6,180 bases of DNA from Planctomycetaceae bacterium (GTDB lineage Bacteria; Planctomycetota; Planctomycetia; Pirellulales; JAEUIK01). Every line of letters begins with the position of its first letter. The stretch's first letter is position 1. The stretch covers positions 1-6,180 of the forward strand of contig JAEUIK010000474.1 of assembly GCA_016793185.1 (NCBI GenBank), given 5' to 3'. Positions 1 through 5,119 of the stretch are shown here, in pieces. The notes beneath the pieces were generated by a model. That model ran no database searches and was not told the origin of the DNA. It saw only the letters and a program-made list of their open reading frames with translations. The translations under genes and the position numbers were made by a program.

Positions 1-466
1 CGACGTCGGTCCAAAAGTGCAACCGGCCGCCGGGAATCAGCGCGCGTTCGATCTCGCGCACCGAGCGCTCGTTAAGCACGCGACGCTTCTTGTGGCGTTT
101 CTTCCACCAGGGATCGGGGAAATAGACATGCACCGCGGCTACCGTGGCAGTCGGCAGCCACTCGACAAAGAACCGCTGAGCATCGCCGTGCAGCATCCGG
201 GCGTTCATGATTCCCGCCCGGACGAGCTTGCCGGCCGCATGCGCGGCGTACTTTCCCTCGACTTCGATCCCCCAGAAGTCGTGCTGGGGGCGGGCGGGGG
301 CCGTGTTGAACAGAAAGAGCCCCTTGCCCGACCCGATCTCGATTTCGAGCGGCGCGCGCCGGCCAAAAATCTCCTCGGGCGCCCAGGGGGCCGGCAGGTC
401 ATCCAACTTGATGAGATGCCGCGAGAGGTCGAGCTGGGGAGTTTTGCGGAGCGCGCGGCGTCCCAT
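1..466 (-). CDS. trmB: tRNA (guanine-N7-)-methyltransferase TrmB, C-terminus cut by window edge
   Basis: The product should transfer a methyl group from SAM to N7 of guanine 46 in the variable loop of tRNAs, in the cytosol. The 155 visible residues begin MGRRALRKTPQLDL. They contain the SAM-binding loop EIGSGKG (residues 43-49), the GIEVEGKYA segment (67-75) that normally supplies the acidic residue contacting the SAM ribose, GDAQ (94-97), and the family hallmark YFPDPWWKKRHKKRR (115-129). The frame stays open to base 1, so roughly the last 60 residues of a usual 210-240 residue protein are missing. The ATG at 466 is the only ATG near the motif-supported N-terminus. It has no clear Shine-Dalgarno sequence and lies 17 bases after the fabZ stop, so translation may be coupled to fabZ. 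Identity is secure; the exact start is less so. Confidence 0.95.
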   Translation of the reverse strand, partial: MGRRALRKTPQLDLSRHLIKLDDLPAPWAPEEIFGRRAPLEIEIGSGKGLFLFNTAPARPQHDFWGIEVEGKYAAHAAGKLVRAGIMNARMLHGDAQRFFVEWLPTATVAAVHVYFPDPWWKKRHKKRRVLNERSVREIERALIPGGRLHFWTDV

Positions 467-483
467 AATGCACGACGTCTGGC

Positions 484-1008
484 TCAGCCAACGGACGATT
501 GAGGCTGCATGAGAGCTTCCACCGGCAAGGCGATTCCCTTGATCTGCCCTTCGCAAACCAGTGTGTTGCCGACGTACTCCTGGAAGGCGCTGACGCACAT
601 CGCGCCCGGACGCATCTTGACCATCTTCGCGATGATCACCAGGCGATCGCCGGGGCGAACCGTCTCGCGAAAGCGAACCTCTTCGAGGCCCCCAAAGCCC
701 AGCATTTCGCGCGCGCCCAGCAGGTTATGCCGGTGGACGTAGTAGCTGGCCAATTGGGCCGCCGCCTCGCACATCATCACGCCGGGCATCAACGGCATGC
801 CGGGCATGTGTCCGCGAACCCAGAACTCCTGGTCCGTGATGTCCTTGTAGCCCACGCAGGTATGGGTCGCGACATCCTCGTAGACGATGGCGTCGATCTG
901 CTCCATCTCGAAGCGCTGAGGATTGAACCGGCGAATGCCCTCGCGGTCGACCAGGACCCGACTCAGGTCGAGGGCATCCAGAGCGATGATGGGAGCTTTG
1001 CCGGGCAA
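484..1008 (-). CDS. fabZ: FabZ-like 3-hydroxyacyl-[acyl-carrier-protein] dehydratase
   Basis: This is a hot-dog-fold dehydratase of type II fatty-acid synthesis, removing water from 3-hydroxyacyl-ACP to give trans-2-enoyl-ACP. With the start chosen here it has 174 residues. The signature GHMPGMPLMPGV (66-77) holds the catalytic His67. CEAAAQLASYY (80-90) supplies the catalytic Glu81, 14 residues later, the same spacing as His54/Glu68 in E. coli FabZ. FGGLEEVRFRETVRPGDRL (105-123) is the usual central helix-strand region. The start is TTG at 1008, preceded by AAGGAG and a 6-base spacer. Longer readings from TTG 1089, ATG 1062 or ATG 1053 would begin in or just after an apparent promoter and add residues the family lacks. 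The N-terminal extension (about residues 1-45) is longer than in E. coli FabZ but resembles planctomycete homologues as I recall them. Planctomycetes carry several FabZ-like paralogues, so a role outside bulk fatty-acid synthesis is possible. It is probably cotranscribed with trmB. Confidence 0.9.
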   Translation of the reverse strand: MPGKAPIIALDALDLSRVLVDREGIRRFNPQRFEMEQIDAIVYEDVATHTCVGYKDITDQEFWVRGHMPGMPLMPGVMMCEAAAQLASYYVHRHNLLGAREMLGFGGLEEVRFRETVRPGDRLVIIAKMVKMRPGAMCVSAFQEYVGNTLVCEGQIKGIALPVEALMQPQSSVG

Positions 1009-1014
1009 ACGTAA

Positions 1015-1020
1015 CTCCTT
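1015..1020 (-). promoter_or_regulatory. Shine-Dalgarno site that fixes the fabZ TTG start
   Basis: The minus strand reads AAGGAG, then six bases (TTACGT), then TTG in the fabZ frame. This near-perfect anti-16S match at good spacing is much stronger than anything in front of the in-frame ATGs at 1053 and 1062. Confidence 0.7.
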
Positions 1021-1060
1021 TATGGTGAATCCCTTATATGCGGATCCCCGCATCGCGGCC

Positions 1061-1089
1061 ATTGTATCGAATTCGTGCGAACTCGACAA
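1061..1089 (-). promoter_or_regulatory. Predicted sigma70-type promoter for fabZ-trmB
   Basis: On the minus strand TTGTCG (1089-1084) is followed by exactly 17 bases and then TACAAT (1066-1061). These match the -35 consensus TTGACA at 4 of 6 positions and the -10 consensus TATAAT at 5 of 6. Transcription would begin near 1054, leaving a leader of about 45 bases before the TTG start at 1008. The site lies in the gap between the bL37-like gene and fabZ. It is a sequence prediction only, but its position agrees with the Shine-Dalgarno-based start. Confidence 0.5.
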
Positions 1090-1114
1090 CGCGAGCAGCG
1101 CGGGGCAACCCGTC

Positions 1115-1213
1115 TCAGGTCTTCACCAATTGACGCTTCTGCTTACGGGCTTTGCTGTTAGCGGGACGCTTGCCGTGATTGGCTTTCTTCAGCGTGCGAT
1201 GCGGCTTGGCCAT
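1115..1213 (-). CDS. Very basic 32-residue protein, bL37-like ribosomal microprotein
   Basis: The gene encodes 32 residues starting MAKPHRTLKKANHGKRP and ending KARKQKRQLVKT. About 40% of residues are Lys or Arg and there is only one acidic-free stretch, with no Asp or Glu at all. A Shine-Dalgarno match AGAAGGA (1223-1229) lies 9 bases before the ATG at 1213. From memory, the ANHGKRPN core is the signature of the 24-residue ribosomal protein bL37 of mycobacteria and other actinobacteria, which also starts MAK and is rich in Lys/Arg. I therefore infer a small ribosomal or rRNA-binding protein. The C-terminal tail is longer than in the actinobacterial form. Neighbours are trpD upstream (201-base gap) and fabZ downstream (106-base gap). 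Coding status rests on composition, ribosome-binding site and motif; function is inferred. Confidence 0.75.
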   Translation of the reverse strand: MAKPHRTLKKANHGKRPANSKARKQKRQLVKT

Positions 1214-1292
1214 GGCAGGAAATCCTTCTGATTGCTGGTCGCCTGAGGGAACGGGCTGGGGCGAGCACCCCGCGAATCCCCAATTTAGCAAG

Positions 1293-1308
1293 CCGTCCCG
1301 TTGGACGG
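1293..1308 (-). other. Short perfect hairpin in the trpD to bL37-like gap
   Basis: CCGTCC and GGACGG form a 6-bp stem around a 4-base loop. On the minus strand it lies between the trpD stop and the bL37-like start and is followed by CTTGCTAAATT, which is not a proper U-tract. It could be a weak transcription barrier or an mRNA structure. The rest of the 201-base gap shows no convincing promoter. Confidence 0.3.
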
Positions 1309-1404
1309 TAGCGGACCCTTGCGGAACCCAGGGGGAAGGTCGACCCGGGGGCCTGCCCCACCGGGCGTACGACTGCGGCCCTGGAATTCCGCGGCACGAC
1401 CGCC

Positions 1405-1439
1405 GGCCCGGCCATCAATCGCAATGCGTCAGCCGGGCC
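1405..1439 (-). terminator. Inverted repeat across the trpD stop codon, possible hairpin
   Basis: GGCCCGGC (1405-1412) and GCCGGGCC (1432-1439) are perfect 8-base complements separated by 19 bases that include the trpD stop. The stem is strongly GC-rich but no T-run follows on the minus strand, so it would be an atypical intrinsic terminator or simply a 3'-end protecting hairpin. Such repeats also arise by chance in GC-rich DNA. Confidence 0.25.
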
Positions 1440-2428
1440 AGCCGGTCCAGAATATCGCGGGCCGCCCCCGAATCGATCGCCTCGGCGGCGCGCTGCGCCG
1501 CCGCCGCCGGTTCGCTGGCCGACCGCGCCACGAGGATCGCCGCGGCCGCGTTGAGGACGACGATATCGCGGGCCGGCCCCCGCTCGCCCGCCAGCACCGC
1601 GCGGATCCGTGCGGCACTTTCGGCCGCGCTCGAAATGCGAATCGGGTCGAGGCTCAAGCGCGCGATCCCGAAATCTTCGGGCTGCCAGACAAGTTCGGCC
1701 GGCGCGCCGGATCCAACCTGGGTGACATAGGTTTCGCCAGCCAGGGTCACTTCGTCGAGGCCGTCACTACCGGTCACGACAAAAGCTCCTTCGGTGCCCA
1801 GCAGGGCCAGGGCCTCGGCCAGTTTCGGCCGCAGCGTATTGTCGCCGACCCCGAGGAGTTGGAAGGGAGCCCCGGCGGGATTCGTGAGGGGACCGAGGAG
1901 GTTAAAGATCGTGCGAATCCCGAGCCCGCGGCGCACTTCCGCGACCTGCTTCATCGAGGCGTGCCAGAGAGGCGCAAAACAAAAGCAGAGCCCCAATTCC
2001 TCGAGGCAAGCCTCGACGCATTCCAGCTCGGCTTCGATGTTCACCCCGAGCTCTGCCAGGACGTCGGCCGAGCCGCTGACGCTCGTCGCGGCGCGATTCC
2101 CGTGCTTGGCGACCGGAACTCCGGCCGCGGCAGTCACGATGGCGGCTGCCGTGCTGACGTTGAAGGTGCGCGACGCATCGCCGCCGGTGCCGCAGGTATC
2201 GACCAATCCGGTCCGCGAGCTCTGGATCGGACGCATGTGGCGGCGCAGGGCGGCCGCCGCGCCGGCGATCTCGGCGACCGTTTCTCCCTTCATCGCCAGG
2301 CCCGTCAGAAACAGTCCGATCTCTTCGGGGCGACACGCTCCCTGCATGATGAGCGAAATCGTTTCCGTCATCGTCTCGCGAGTCAGGTCGGACCCGGCGG
2401 CCAGATTGCCGATTGCGGTTTCGATCAC
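1415..2428 (-). CDS. trpD: Anthranilate phosphoribosyltransferase TrpD
   Basis: The enzyme transfers phosphoribosyl from PRPP to anthranilate, the second step committed to tryptophan synthesis, in the cytosol. The 337-residue length is normal for the family. Motifs in order are DTCGTGGD (77-84, PRPP pyrophosphate loop), NVSTAAA (90-96), KHGNRAATS (108-116, anthranilate/PRPP site), SGSADVLAELGV (118-129), NLLGPLTNP (176-184) and GSDGLDE (220-226, acidic metal-binding region). The start is GTG at 2428. It is preceded by GAGGGAG (2439-2445) with a 10-base spacer, and an in-frame TGA lies just upstream (codon 2446-2444), so no longer start exists. The stop is at 1415-1417. No other trp gene is present in the window, so it appears to be a stand-alone trp locus, unlike the classical trp operon. 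I see no Trp-rich leader peptide. Confidence 0.97.
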   Translation of the reverse strand: MIETAIGNLAAGSDLTRETMTETISLIMQGACRPEEIGLFLTGLAMKGETVAEIAGAAAALRRHMRPIQSSRTGLVDTCGTGGDASRTFNVSTAAAIVTAAAGVPVAKHGNRAATSVSGSADVLAELGVNIEAELECVEACLEELGLCFCFAPLWHASMKQVAEVRRGLGIRTIFNLLGPLTNPAGAPFQLLGVGDNTLRPKLAEALALLGTEGAFVVTGSDGLDEVTLAGETYVTQVGSGAPAELVWQPEDFGIARLSLDPIRISSAAESAARIRAVLAGERGPARDIVVLNAAAAILVARSASEPAAAAQRAAEAIDSGAARDILDRLARLTHCD

Positions 2429-2691
2429 GCTGAAATCACTCCCTCACCCGAGTCGGCCTCGATCGGGTCCGATCCGCCGGCGGCGGCCCCACCCGAGGCC
2501 CGTCGCGGCGCTTGACCCGGCCGCGCACCGCGCTCGAGCGCATTGCTGCCGGCCACTGTGAATTCTAGTAGGGACGCGGCGGGCAAGGTAGACGCTCGAT
2601 TCTCAGCCGGTAAACTCACAGCAGGCAGTTGGGATTCGAGCCGGGCGCCGCCGTACGCGGCCCCGCCAGCATGGTTCCGCACGGAAACGCT
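2429..2691. other. Divergent intergenic region between trpD and the nucleoside hydrolase gene
   Basis: These 263 bases must carry the promoters of both divergent genes. I find no clean -35/-10 pair on either strand. The best -10-like minus-strand hexamer is TAGAAT, near 2566, but the only TTG-type -35 lies 13 bases away, which is too short. A plus-strand TTGCTG/TAGTAG pair with a 17-base spacer is also weak. The stretch near 2555-2640 is the least GC-rich part and the most likely promoter location. Readings that stay open through the region look like GC-driven shadows. Confidence 0.5.
2461..2474. promoter_or_regulatory. 14-base palindrome in the trpD leader, possible operator
   Basis: GATCGGGTCCGATC consists of two 6-base arms that are exact inverted copies around a 2-base centre. 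It lies about 33 bases upstream of the trpD GTG start. Size and symmetry would fit a dimeric repressor site or a small RNA hairpin. Only one copy was seen and no regulator is encoded nearby, so the role is speculative. Confidence 0.25.
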
Positions 2692-3636
2692 ATGGCACGG
2701 AAGGTGATACTCGACGTCGACCCCGGCATCCACGATGCCGTGGCGCTGACGATCGCGATGTTCGATTCGAGCCTCGATGTCGAGGCCGTCACGGCCGTGG
2801 CGGGAAATGTCTCGGCCGAGCGCGCGAGCCGCAACGCCCAGGCGACGATCGAACAGCTCGACCCGCCGCGGCTGCCGCGGATCGGTACGGCCACCGATCC
2901 CGATTTTGGCCTGCCGTCCGACGCGCGGCATCTGTTCGGGGCCGACGGGTTGGGGAACGCCAACTTCGAAGTGGCCGAATTGGTCAACCAGCATCCCTCC
3001 GAGAAGCTCATCGCCGACGTCGTGAAGGCCCATCCGGGCGAGGTGACGATCGTCGCGCTCGGGCCGCTGACGAACATCGCCCGCGCGTTCCAGCGCGACC
3101 CCTCGCTACCCGGCGCGATCGGCCGGCTGGTGATTCTGGGGGGGACCTTCGAAGGGCCCGGAAATGTCACTCCAGCGGCCGAGTTCAATATCTACGCCGA
3201 TCCGCTCGCGGCGAAGATGGTCTTTCGTGCTCCCTGCACGAAGACGCTCATCCCGCTCGACCTCACCTCGCAGATCGTCTTCGCCTACGACTTCCTCGAG
3301 CGGTTGCCCAGCGAAGAGTCGCGCGCGGGGCGGTTCTTGCGAAAGATCCTCCCCTTCGCCTACCGCTCGCACCACCAGCACCTGGGAGTCGAGGGAATTT
3401 TGATGCACGACGTCGTCGCCCTGGTCGCGGCCACGAATCCCGAGCTCTTCACGACCGAAGAGTTCGCGGCCGAGGTCGAGACGACCGGCGAAATCACCAC
3501 CGGCGCGACGGTGATCGACCGCCGCAAACTGCCGGGCCAGCGCCGCAATCTGGAAGTCGCGCTGCAGATGGATGCCCTGGCCGTCAACGATTGCGTCCTG
3601 CGCGGAATCACCCGCGCGGCGCAAGCCACGCTTTAG
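2692..3636 (+). CDS. Inosine-uridine preferring nucleoside hydrolase family protein
   Basis: Members cleave the N-glycosidic bond of ribonucleosides, giving ribose and a free base for salvage, and use a bound calcium ion. The 314-residue length is typical, and numbering matches Crithidia IU-NH almost exactly. Calcium-site equivalents Asp10 and Asp15 are present in LDVDPGIHDA (7-16). Asn39 (AGN), the ALGPLTN loop (122-128), AEFNIYADP (163-171, ribose-binding Glu and Asn) and MHD (238-240) also fit. Two usual active-site residues differ: Asp14 of the DPGxDD motif is His, and the His that normally starts HGxDGLG is Phe82. The start ATG at 2692 gives MARKVILDVD, a normal N-terminus, with a weak GGAA ribosome-binding site. 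ATG 2671 and TTG 2629 would add non-homologous residues. It seems monocistronic, divergent from trpD and convergent with the next gene. Family membership is secure; substrate and activity are not. Confidence 0.93.
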   Translation: MARKVILDVDPGIHDAVALTIAMFDSSLDVEAVTAVAGNVSAERASRNAQATIEQLDPPRLPRIGTATDPDFGLPSDARHLFGADGLGNANFEVAELVNQHPSEKLIADVVKAHPGEVTIVALGPLTNIARAFQRDPSLPGAIGRLVILGGTFEGPGNVTPAAEFNIYADPLAAKMVFRAPCTKTLIPLDLTSQIVFAYDFLERLPSEESRAGRFLRKILPFAYRSHHQHLGVEGILMHDVVALVAATNPELFTTEEFAAEVETTGEITTGATVIDRRKLPGQRRNLEVALQMDALAVNDCVLRGITRAAQATL

Positions 3637-4925
3637 CGCTCGGCGTTGGCACCCCGCCTGCCTGCACGCATGCGCCGCGCGAGCACCAGCAGCGCGCCCC
3701 CTGACGCCAGCAGCCATCCCGCCCCCGGCTCGGGCACAACCGCGATCGTGCCCGCCGCAAACGGGCTGGCTGCGAAGGGGGCAAAATGGTCGGCCCACAC
3801 GGTGTAATCGGCCCCATCCACAAGGCCATCCCAGTTGAAATCACCGTGGGCAAAGAGATTTGTCGTCGTCAGAAAGTGATCGGCCCAGGCCGTGTAGTCG
3901 GCGCCGTCGACGATGCCGTCGCGCGTGGCGTCGCCCGGGCCGGGGAGGCGGACCGCCCAGCCTTCGGTTTGTCCCTGCGGGTTGACCCCCTCGCCGACGA
4001 TCGTCAGTCCATTCGCCGAGATGGCCGTGGCCGTGCTCAGCGACCAGCCGGCCGGAATCGCGAAGCCATTGGCCACGAGCCAATTCTGGAGATCAAGCGT
4101 GCCGTAACTCGGCGTCCAGAGAAACGCGTCCTGGCGCGTGCCGCCGGCGTCGACCCCCACGATGCGGGTGCCGTCCCCCGAGATATCCGCGGCCAATAGC
4201 TGCGGCGAGCCCGGCACCAGGTGCGGCAGCGGGACCATCCCGTCCGCCTGCGTCCAGCGATAGGACTTCAGTTGGCCGAGAAAGTCGAGGTAGATCCCCA
4301 CCGCAACCGAGCCGTTGTCCGCCAGGGAAACGGGGTAATTCACGAGTTCGCTGGGAAGCGAGCCCAAGAGTTGCACCGGTTGTCCCGCGCGCCAAATGCC
4401 GGGCCCGAGGGTCCCCAGTCCCAGCACGGCGGCGCCATCGCCGGTCACATCGGCGGCCAGCGAAAAGTCCCCGACCGCGGTCGCCGCTCCCGCGCCGCTC
4501 ACCCAGCGGAACGAATGCACCAGGTCCCACGTGCCGACCACGACGTTGCCGCTGCTCGACATGGCGGCCGCATGGGCGCCGAAGTCGAGGTCGAACACGC
4601 CTTGCATGGGCAGCGCGCCGGTTGCGGCCGTCCAGCGCAGGTTCTTGCCCGCCACGACCGATCCGTCGGCGTTGGTCGCCGTGGCCGTCGCCAGGGGGAG
4701 CGGCTGGATCCCCGCGGCGGCGGTCCAACGGAAGCCGGAAGTGCCACTCGCGCCGATGGACTCGCCGACGACGACGAGTCCGTCGTCCGAAACATCGTTG
4801 GCGGCGCTCGAGTAGCCTCCACCCGGGAGGTCGCCGAGGCCGTAAAAGCCGGGTGCCGCCGCGGCGGCGGAATTCCCCGCCACGAACCCAGCCACCAGCA
4901 GCCAACCGCTCACGCGTCGGAACAT
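3633..4925 (-). CDS. Secreted HAF-repeat protein with dockerin-like pair and PEP-CTERM sorting signal
   Basis: This is a 430-residue exported protein of unknown function. A signal peptide (MFRRVSGWLLVAGFVAGNSA, cleavage around residues 20-24) is followed by HAF-type repeats (about 27-327) of the form A-x-x-I/V-S-x-D/N-G-x-x-V-V-G, often ending in FRWT. I count seven units, which would suit a seven-bladed beta-propeller. Two dockerin-like calcium-loop segments follow (331-351 and 361-381), and then VVPEPG (396-401), a hydrophobic stretch (402-416) and an Arg-rich tail, which is the PEP-CTERM signal recognised by exosortase. The protein is therefore probably exported and anchored or processed at the cell surface. 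The ATG at 4925 was chosen because it directly begins the signal peptide and has GGGGGAG four bases upstream. The in-frame extension to a TTG at 5072 would bury the signal. The stop TAA overlaps the stop of the convergent nucleoside hydrolase gene. Architecture is clear; biological role is unknown. Confidence 0.9.
   Translation of the reverse strand: MFRRVSGWLLVAGFVAGNSAAAAAPGFYGLGDLPGGGYSSAANDVSDDGLVVVGESIGASGTSGFRWTAAAGIQPLPLATATATNADGSVVAGKNLRWTAATGALPMQGVFDLDFGAHAAAMSSSGNVVVGTWDLVHSFRWVSGAGAATAVGDFSLAADVTGDGAAVLGLGTLGPGIWRAGQPVQLLGSLPSELVNYPVSLADNGSVAVGIYLDFLGQLKSYRWTQADGMVPLPHLVPGSPQLLAADISGDGTRIVGVDAGGTRQDAFLWTPSYGTLDLQNWLVANGFAIPAGWSLSTATAISANGLTIVGEGVNPQGQTEGWAVRLPGPGDATRDGIVDGADYTAWADHFLTTTNLFAHGDFNWDGLVDGADYTVWADHFAPFAASPFAAGTIAVVPEPGAGWLLASGGALLVLARRMRAGRRGANAER
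3783..3935 (-). repeat. Tandem dockerin-like units inside the PEP-CTERM protein gene
   Basis: Two 21-codon units (3873-3935 and 3783-3845) are offset by exactly 90 bases. Their products match at 16 of 21 residues and share VDGADYT and WADHF. Each contains spaced Asp residues resembling an EF-hand-like calcium loop (D-x-x-x-D-G-x-V-D-G-x-D). The even spacing suggests internal duplication. Confidence 0.7.
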
Positions 4926-5081
4926 GAGGCTCCCCCTGACGGCCCACCTGAAGCTGCGCGACACACGTCGAGCCGGTGCGTCCGTAGTTTCGGCTCGCGC
5001 CGCCACGGGAGTCGGCTCGTCGTTCCCGCTACGATCACACGAAACGGGGCGCAGAGCAAGCGAAATGCGCAACCGGATCGA

Positions 5082-5098
5082 GCGGAGTGGGACTCCGC
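5082..5098 (-). terminator. Hairpin downstream of the response regulator gene, possible terminator
   Basis: GCGGAGT and ACTCCGC form a perfect 7-bp stem around GGG, starting 21 bases past the response regulator stop on the minus strand. It is the strongest short stem in the 194-base gap before the PEP-CTERM gene. No T-tract follows directly, so an intrinsic terminator function is only tentative. The rest of the gap (4926-5119) holds no convincing promoter that I can identify, though the PEP-CTERM gene must be read from somewhere in it. Confidence 0.35.
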
Positions 5099-5119
5099 CA
5101 GCCTCCGGCCGCAGGCCAG

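Noticed and set aside
1090..1114. Small CGCG-CTGCT-CGCG stem after the bL37-like stop
   Set aside because: A 4-bp stem with no T-tract is too weak to call a terminator in GC-rich DNA.
1158..1424. Minus-strand 88-codon frame overlapping the bL37-like gene
   Set aside because: It reads the trpD-bL37 gap in a different frame, has no good ribosome-binding site and gives an Arg/Ala/Pro-rich product; the overlapping 32-codon frame has the better ribosome-binding site and a recognisable motif.
1301..2515. Plus-strand open frame of about 404 codons opposite trpD
   Set aside because: It is antisense to a trpD gene with every family motif, its product is Arg/Gly/Ala-rich with no recognisable domain, and long antisense frames are expected in GC-rich coding DNA.
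2429..2560. Possible trp attenuator leader peptide
   Set aside because: Short minus-strand frames here contain essentially no Trp codons in a row and no terminator/antiterminator pair with a T-run is visible.
2425..3033. Minus-strand frame of about 200 codons ending GCGTGA over the trpD GTG start
   Set aside because: The GTGA-style overlap looked like translational coupling, but the frame runs antisense through the conserved nucleoside hydrolase and has no recognisable domain or ribosome-binding site.
4926..5072. In-frame N-terminal extension of the PEP-CTERM protein to a TTG
   Set aside because: It would place about 49 polar residues before a well-formed signal peptide, and the ATG at 4925 has its own Shine-Dalgarno sequence.
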